From JASFQI01 sp050115555 (GTDB taxonomy: Bacteria; Desulfobacterota; DSM-4660; Desulfatiglandales; HGW-15): a DNA stretch of 19,896 nucleotides. Positions 14,912 to 19,896 of the stretch are shown piece by piece. The position numbers and the translations under genes were made by a program. The stretch spans positions 1-19,896 of the forward strand of contig JASFQI010000055.1 of assembly GCA_050115555.1 (NCBI GenBank), given 5' to 3'. The notes beneath the pieces were generated by a model that did no database searches, was not told the DNA's origin, and saw only the letters and a list, made by a program, of their open reading frames with translations. Within the stretch, counting starts at the first letter, position 1. Each line of letters begins with the position of its first letter.

Positions 14912-15280
14912 ATCCCGATTGAAATAATTTCGCCCACAAGCGGTTGCATCAGGTAGTGCAAGTGAGGACGCCCTTCCCTCATGAACCCCCTGATCAAAAC
15001 ACCCTTCCCGGTACTTCCACGAATGGGTCGCATCCTTTTTCATCAAAGTCTTCGAACACAATTCCAACGCGCGGGATTGTGCCTTCTACCCCTGTGATTC
15101 AAAGGAGTTACAGGGACAACGGCGGGGGCTGAACAGGAGAACTGGAAGCCTTTGAATTTGATGATTGCATTTGGCAACCCATAACTTATGCTTTAAGGAT
15201 AGCTTTTTGGCCGGATGCACGGCGGGTCTCGACCCATCGCTTCCCACGAAAACCGATCCCCACAGGATGGAGTCCAACCC
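14912..15280. other. 369-bp intergenic stretch before the second efflux operon
   Basis: No gene is supported. Two hairpins can form: CACAATTCC/GGGATTGTG (15057-15081, one T-G pair, 7-base loop) and CCCTGT/ACAGGG (15090-15115, 14-base loop). Neither has a T-run. The promoter of the adaptor-RND operon should lie here, but only weak boxes were found (for example TTGCAT at 15165 with TATGCT at 15187). Confidence 0.5.
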
Positions 15281-16636
15281 ATGCGTGACGAGCAAGTCAC
15301 CGTACGCCTGAAAAATGTAATCTGGCGCATCGTCGTTTGTGCCGCCGTTCTGGGCCTCGGCCTCCTGGGCATGAGGACCCTGGCCTCCATGCGCACGCCT
15401 CCCAAGGAAACCCAACCCGAGGAGAGGGTCCTGAAGGTGGAAGCGGTCCGCGTAATGCCCGAAGACGTCCCGGTTTTCATGACCGGGTACGGGGATGTGC
15501 AACCCCTGGACGAGGTGACCATCGCCCCGGAGGTCTCCGGGCGGATCGTGTCCGTTCATCCGAGGCTCGAGGTCGGGGAGGTCATTCCAGAGGGAGAGGT
15601 CCTCTTTGCCGTGGATCCGCGGAACTACGAGGCCGCGGTCCTGGAGGCGCGGGCCAACGTCTCGCAGCTCGAGACGAGCATCGCCCGCCTGGAGAAGCAG
15701 CTGAGCCTGGACAGGGCCCGGCTCAAGACCCTCGAGAGGAGCCGGGAACTCGCACGGGCCGAGTATGAACGCCAGCTCAGGCTGTTTCAGGAGCACAAGG
15801 TGACGGCCCGTTCGCGCGTGGACAGCGCGGAGAGTGCGTACAACGCGGCCTCGGATCAGGCCGACCAGATGGCGCAGATGATCGCCCTGTACCCCCTGCA
15901 GATTCGAGAGACCAGGAGCCGGCTCGATGCGGCCAGGGCCGGCTTGGATCTCGCCCGTGCGAACCTGGATCGCTGTACCGTGCGGGCCCCTTTCAAGGGC
16001 CGCATCAAGGCCGCTTCCGTGGAGACGGGGCAGTTCATCAGCCCGGGCCAGAACGTTCTGACCCTGGCCAATGACAGCACTCTCGAGATTCGCGTGTCCC
16101 TGGACAGCCGGGATGCCAGACGCTGGCTTTTGTTCCAGGGGCCTTCGGAGGCGAACGATCTGGCGTGGTTCGGTGGGCTGGCGGATAAAACGGTCCGTAT
16201 CCAGTGGACCGAGGATGTGGAAAACCACGTCTGGCAGGGAAGCCTGCACCGTGTCGTGGAGTTCGACCGCCGGACGCGCACCCTGACCGTGGCCATCCGT
16301 GTCCCTGCGGAAAAGGCCCTGAGCCGGGGCAACGGGGACCTGCCGCTGGTCGAAGGAATGTTCTGCAAGGTGGACATCCCCGGGAAAACCCTTCAAGACG
16401 TGATGAGGCTGCCGCGATGGGCCGTGAGCATGAACGGAACGGTCTACGTGGCCAAAGACGGCCGGCTCAGGACCGTGGACGTGACCCTTGCCCGGATTCA
16501 AGGCGATGAGGCGTTGGTTTCCAAGGGGCTCGAGCCCGGAGACCTGGTCATCACCACCCGCCTGACCGATCCCCTGGAGAACTCCCTCCTCGAGATCACG
16601 AACCTCGAGCCCCCCGAGGAGGGGGGTGCGTCATGA
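15281..16636 (+). CDS. RND efflux membrane-fusion (periplasmic adaptor) protein, membrane-anchored
   Basis: This 451-residue adaptor has an N-terminal membrane anchor (about residues 13-31) without a lipobox, unlike the lipoprotein adaptor at 8398-9456. A lipoyl half motif follows (APEVSGRIVSVHPRLEVGEV, about 82-101). A long coiled-coil hairpin spans about 117-230, clearly longer than in the other adaptor. Then come the second lipoyl half (RAPFKGRIKAASVETGQ), the beta barrel and a membrane-proximal domain. The coiled-coil length suggests direct docking on a TolC-like channel (inference). The start at 15281 is chosen because GGATGGAG lies upstream and the anchor begins soon after. A longer frame from 15215 adds 22 residues without support. 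The stop overlaps the RND start by ATGA. Confidence 0.92.
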   Translation: MRDEQVTVRLKNVIWRIVVCAAVLGLGLLGMRTLASMRTPPKETQPEERVLKVEAVRVMPEDVPVFMTGYGDVQPLDEVTIAPEVSGRIVSVHPRLEVGEVIPEGEVLFAVDPRNYEAAVLEARANVSQLETSIARLEKQLSLDRARLKTLERSRELARAEYERQLRLFQEHKVTARSRVDSAESAYNAASDQADQMAQMIALYPLQIRETRSRLDAARAGLDLARANLDRCTVRAPFKGRIKAASVETGQFISPGQNVLTLANDSTLEIRVSLDSRDARRWLLFQGPSEANDLAWFGGLADKTVRIQWTEDVENHVWQGSLHRVVEFDRRTRTLTVAIRVPAEKALSRGNGDLPLVEGMFCKVDIPGKTLQDVMRLPRWAVSMNGTVYVAKDGRLRTVDVTLARIQGDEALVSKGLEPGDLVITTRLTDPLENSLLEITNLEPPEEGGAS

Positions 16637-19600
16637 GAGGCCTTCTCGCCGCCTTTGCCCGGAACACCGTGTTTGCCAACATCGTGCTGGTCATCCTGTT
16701 CGTGGCCGGCATCTTTGCCGGTGTCTCCATGGTGCGTGAAAACTTCCCCGAGTTCTCCCTGGACATGATCATCGTCACCGTTCCCTACCCCGGGGCGGAC
16801 CCCGAGGAGGTGGAGGAGGGCATCAGCCGCAAGATCGAAGAGGCCATCGAGGGGATCGAAGGGATCAAGCAGTACACGACAGAGTCCTCTGAAAACGTGG
16901 GCTCCACCATCATCGAGGTTCAGGAGGACTACGACCTCCAGGAGGTGCTCGACAAGGTCCGGAGCGAGATCGACTCCATCTCCACCTTTCCGCTGGACGC
17001 GGAGCAGCCCGTCATCACCGAGCTCACCCTGCGCGAACCCGTGGTCTGGCTCTACGTGTCCGGCGACATGAACGAGCGAAGGCTCAAGGAGTGGTCCGAG
17101 CGGATCAAGGACGAGCTTCAGGGCACGGACGCCATCTCCCAAGTGGAGATCTTCGGGGCCCGGGACTACGAGATCGGGATCGAGGTCTCGGAGGCGCGTC
17201 TTCGCGAGTACGGGCTGTCGTTCGATCAGGTGGCCGACACTATCCGCCGCAGCAACCTCAACATGGCCGGAGGCGTGATCCGCACGCAGGGGGAGGAGAT
17301 CCGCGTACGCACCATGGGGCGGAAGTACACGGGCAAGGAGATCGCCGACATCGTGGTCCTGGCCGACGCCGATGGGAGCATCATCCCCCTTGGCCGCGTG
17401 GCGGACATCGACGACGGGTTCACCGAGGACCCGATCCGCTGCTCCATCAACGGGGAGCGGGCCCTGATGGTCATTGTCTACAAGACCAAGGAAGAGGACT
17501 CCATCAAGATCTCGGAGGCGGTCCAGGGCTTCGTGGCCGAGAAGCAGAAGGTCCTTCCCGCGGGAGCGAACTTCCAAACCTTTTACGACAACACCGACAT
17601 GCTCCGGAAACGGATGGATCTTCTCGTGAGGAACGGGTTGATCGGCCTGGGGATCGTGTTCGCCATCCTGTGGCTCTTCCTGGACGTCCGCCTCTCCTTC
17701 TGGGTGGGCATGGGCCTTCCCATTTCCATTGCAGGCGCTGTAGCGATCCTGTGGGGGATCGGCGGGACCCTCAACATGATTTCCCTGTTCGGGTTCATCA
17801 TGGTGCTGGGCGTGGTGGTCGACGATGCCATCATTGTGGGAGAGTCGATCTTCGTTCACCGAAAGCGCGGCAAGCCGCCGCTCCGAGCTGCCGTGGACGG
17901 CGTTCAAGAGGTCGGGCTGCCGGTCGTGGCTGCGGTGACCACCACGATCGTCGCCTTTCTTCCGCTCGCATTCGTCGGCGGGATCATGGGCAAGTTCATT
18001 CGCATCCTGCCCTTTGTCGTGATGGCCTGCCTGGCGGTCTCCCTCCTTGAATGCCTGATCCTTCTTCCGGCCCACTTGAGTCACCTCCCGGATCCCAACA
18101 CCAGCCCGGCTCGAAAACGAACCCTGGGAGGCCGGATCGAACGCCTGCACCGGGCCCTGGCCAACGGGATCGAGTGGTTCGTGGCGCACGTGTACCAGCC
18201 GTTCCTGAGGCAGTCCATGAAATGGCGCTACATCTCCTTCTGCACAGCGGTGAGCCTTCTCTTCATCACGGTCGGGGTGGTCTCCGGGGGGTTCATCAAG
18301 TTCACGGTGTTTCCCGATGTGGACGGCTTTGTGGCCACCGCCACCATCGAGTTCAACGACGGCACGCCCATCGAGGTGACCCAGGACGCGATCGATCACA
18401 TCGAGGACACGCTCCTGCACATGAACGAAACCATGGAGACCGCCTCGGGCGACCCCATGCTCCTGGATCACATCACCCTGGTCGGGGAGACCCTGCAGGA
18501 CATCCCGGAGTTCGGAACCAATGTGGGATCGGTTCAGGCCATCCTGCTGGAGTCTGCCAAGCGGGGAATCCATTCCAAGGAGATCATGATGGAGTGGGAG
18601 AGGCGGATCGGATCCATCCCCGGCCTCAAGTCCCTGACCATGGAAGGGCTCAGCGCCGGTCCCCCGGGGGCGCCCATTGAGATCTGGATTCAGGGGTATG
18701 ACATGGGGAACATCCTGGCCGCCTCGAAGGAGCTCATGGACCGGCTGCACCGCTTCGACGGGGTCTTTCAGATCCGCTCGGACTTTTCACCCGGCAAGAA
18801 CGAGGTGCGCTTGAGCCTCCGCCCCGAGGCCAGGGCCCTTGGATTGACCGTAGACGATCTTGCCCGGCAGATCAGCGCGGGGTTCTTCGGCAACGAGGCC
18901 CTCCGCATCCAGAGGGGCCGTGAGGACATCCGCGTCAAGGTCCGCTACACGCAGGATGAGCGCCGTCAGGCCTCCACGCTGGACAAGGTGCGCATTCGCA
19001 CCCGTGAAGGGCACGAGGTCCCTCTCTACTCCGTGGCGGATGTGAGCTATGCCCCCGGGTACTCCACGATCACGCGGACCGACGGCCTTCGCCGCGTGGC
19101 CGTGAGCGCCGAAGTGGACAGCAACAGGGCCAACACCAACGAGATCTTTCAAGCACTGGCCTCGGACTTCTTTCCCGGGCTTCGCACCAAGTACCCGGAC
19201 CTTCGCATCGCGCTTCAAGGGGAGCAGAAGAAGATGCGGGAGTCCTTCACGAGCCTCTACTTCGGGTTCCCCCTCGCCGTGCTGGGCATCTTCGTCATCA
19301 TCGCCGCGATGTTCCGGTCCTATGCCCAGCCATTCGTGATCATGTTTACCGTCCCCTTCGGGATCATCGGGGCGGTGGCAGGGCACCTGCTTCTGGGGTT
19401 TGATCTTTCCATCATGAGTATTTTCGGGATGGTGGCGTTGACCGGGGTCGTGGTCAACGATGCCATCGTGCTCATTGAACGGGTCAACGAGAACATTGCC
19501 GAGGGCATGCCGTTTTTCGAGGCCCTCCATCAAGGCGGGGGAAGGCGGTTTCGAGCGATCATCCTCACGACCATCAGCACCGTGGGCGGGCTTATGCCCA

Positions 19601-19893
19601 TGATCCTCGAGCAGGACCTCCAGGCGCGTTTTCTCATTCCCATGGCCCTGGCGCTTGCAGCCGGGGTGACCTTTGCCACCGTGCTGACCCTCGTGCTGAT
19701 TCCCAGCCTGCTGGCCATTCTCAGCGATTTCAGGATGATTCTCTACCGGATCCGGCACGGCTGCTGGGTGGCGCGGGAAGAGCTGGAACCGGCCAGCCTC
19801 CGGAACCTGGATCTCATGAGCATGACCGAGGAGCAAGCCAGGGCCTGCAGGCGACCGGAGGAGGTTTTCTGGAGCAGCGGGTCATCCTCCTGA
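16633..19893 (+). CDS. RND-family efflux pump, inner-membrane permease
   Basis: This 1086-residue proton-driven transporter is complete, with its stop 3 bases before the window end. The first helix (about 12-31) is followed by a porter domain, a helix bundle at about 335-485 with Asp397-Asp398 in helix 4 (VVVDDAIIVGES, both acids of the relay kept), a second porter loop (about 560-860), and a last bundle with Asn942-Asp943 in helix 10 (GVVVNDAIVL). A cytoplasmic tail of about 55 residues follows the last helix, longer than usual for AcrB. It is coupled to the adaptor gene by ATGA. No outer-membrane factor or regulator is visible. Substrate is unknown. The two pumps in the window differ in length and in helix-4 motif, so they do not look like a recent duplication. 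Confidence 0.93.
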   Translation: MRGLLAAFARNTVFANIVLVILFVAGIFAGVSMVRENFPEFSLDMIIVTVPYPGADPEEVEEGISRKIEEAIEGIEGIKQYTTESSENVGSTIIEVQEDYDLQEVLDKVRSEIDSISTFPLDAEQPVITELTLREPVVWLYVSGDMNERRLKEWSERIKDELQGTDAISQVEIFGARDYEIGIEVSEARLREYGLSFDQVADTIRRSNLNMAGGVIRTQGEEIRVRTMGRKYTGKEIADIVVLADADGSIIPLGRVADIDDGFTEDPIRCSINGERALMVIVYKTKEEDSIKISEAVQGFVAEKQKVLPAGANFQTFYDNTDMLRKRMDLLVRNGLIGLGIVFAILWLFLDVRLSFWVGMGLPISIAGAVAILWGIGGTLNMISLFGFIMVLGVVVDDAIIVGESIFVHRKRGKPPLRAAVDGVQEVGLPVVAAVTTTIVAFLPLAFVGGIMGKFIRILPFVVMACLAVSLLECLILLPAHLSHLPDPNTSPARKRTLGGRIERLHRALANGIEWFVAHVYQPFLRQSMKWRYISFCTAVSLLFITVGVVSGGFIKFTVFPDVDGFVATATIEFNDGTPIEVTQDAIDHIEDTLLHMNETMETASGDPMLLDHITLVGETLQDIPEFGTNVGSVQAILLESAKRGIHSKEIMMEWERRIGSIPGLKSLTMEGLSAGPPGAPIEIWIQGYDMGNILAASKELMDRLHRFDGVFQIRSDFSPGKNEVRLSLRPEARALGLTVDDLARQISAGFFGNEALRIQRGREDIRVKVRYTQDERRQASTLDKVRIRTREGHEVPLYSVADVSYAPGYSTITRTDGLRRVAVSAEVDSNRANTNEIFQALASDFFPGLRTKYPDLRIALQGEQKKMRESFTSLYFGFPLAVLGIFVIIAAMFRSYAQPFVIMFTVPFGIIGAVAGHLLLGFDLSIMSIFGMVALTGVVVNDAIVLIERVNENIAEGMPFFEALHQGGGRRFRAIILTTISTVGGLMPMILEQDLQARFLIPMALALAAGVTFATVLTLVLIPSLLAILSDFRMILYRIRHGCWVAREELEPASLRNLDLMSMTEEQARACRRPEEVFWSSGSSS

Positions 19894-19896
19894 GAA

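Noticed and set aside
15165..15192. Promoter TTGCAT-N16-TATGCT for the second efflux operon
   Set aside because: The -35 box matches only three of six bases, so it is no better than chance in this stretch.
15086..18750. Two long minus-strand open frames (15086-16501 and 16498-18750) opposite the second efflux operon
   Set aside because: They mirror the GC-rich adaptor and RND genes, are rich in His, Asp, Gly and Arg without any domain, and lack ribosome-binding sites. The plus-strand genes are certain, so these are shadow frames.

Overview
The window reads as a moderately GC-rich Gram-negative chromosome, most likely an anaerobic or facultative member of the Desulfobacterota (former Deltaproteobacteria). 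That placement is an inference from gene content (Mo/W enzymes, two tripartite efflux systems) and from the style of the intergenic repeats. No rRNA, tRNA, CRISPR array or recognisable insertion sequence was found.

Layout. (1) 1-2477, minus: a two-gene operon for an exported molybdenum hydroxylase of the isoquinoline 1-oxidoreductase type. The [2Fe-2S] subunit comes first and is joined by TAATG to a Tat-exported Mo subunit that runs off the left edge. (2) 2898-5060, minus: a lone cytoplasmic molybdopterin (bis-MGD type) oxidoreductase with one N-terminal [4Fe-4S] motif. The spaces on both sides of it hold structured repeats. (3) 5372-10088, minus: a tight operon of TetR repressor, lipoprotein membrane-fusion protein and RND pump, joined by two ATGA overlaps. 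A near-consensus promoter has a perfect 15-bp palindrome at the start site, so autoregulation is likely. (4) About 10.2-15.2 kb: a visibly more AT-rich stretch of single genes. These are an exported 633-residue protein of unknown function with its own promoter, a four-helix membrane protein, a hotdog thioesterase whose C-terminal part is missing, and an RhlE-like RNA helicase behind a leader with two hairpins. (5) 15281-19893, plus: a second, GC-rich membrane-fusion/RND pair, also ATGA-coupled, with no regulator beside it.

How the parts work together. The two pump operons each supply an inner-membrane RND protein and a periplasmic adaptor. Neither has an outer-membrane channel in the window, so each must use one encoded elsewhere. 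The IorA/IorB pair would fold and receive its cofactors in the cytoplasm and leave together on the Tat signal of the large subunit.

Most of the window is ordinary. The items most worth a second look are: the helicase leader, where a consensus promoter is followed by a 9-bp stem and an intrinsic terminator placed just before the start codon; the way that promoter lies inside the abnormal 3' end of the thioesterase gene; the exported orphan protein; and two kinds of intergenic palindromic element, one with a degenerate second copy 5 kb away. I found no complete, clearly new multi-gene system.
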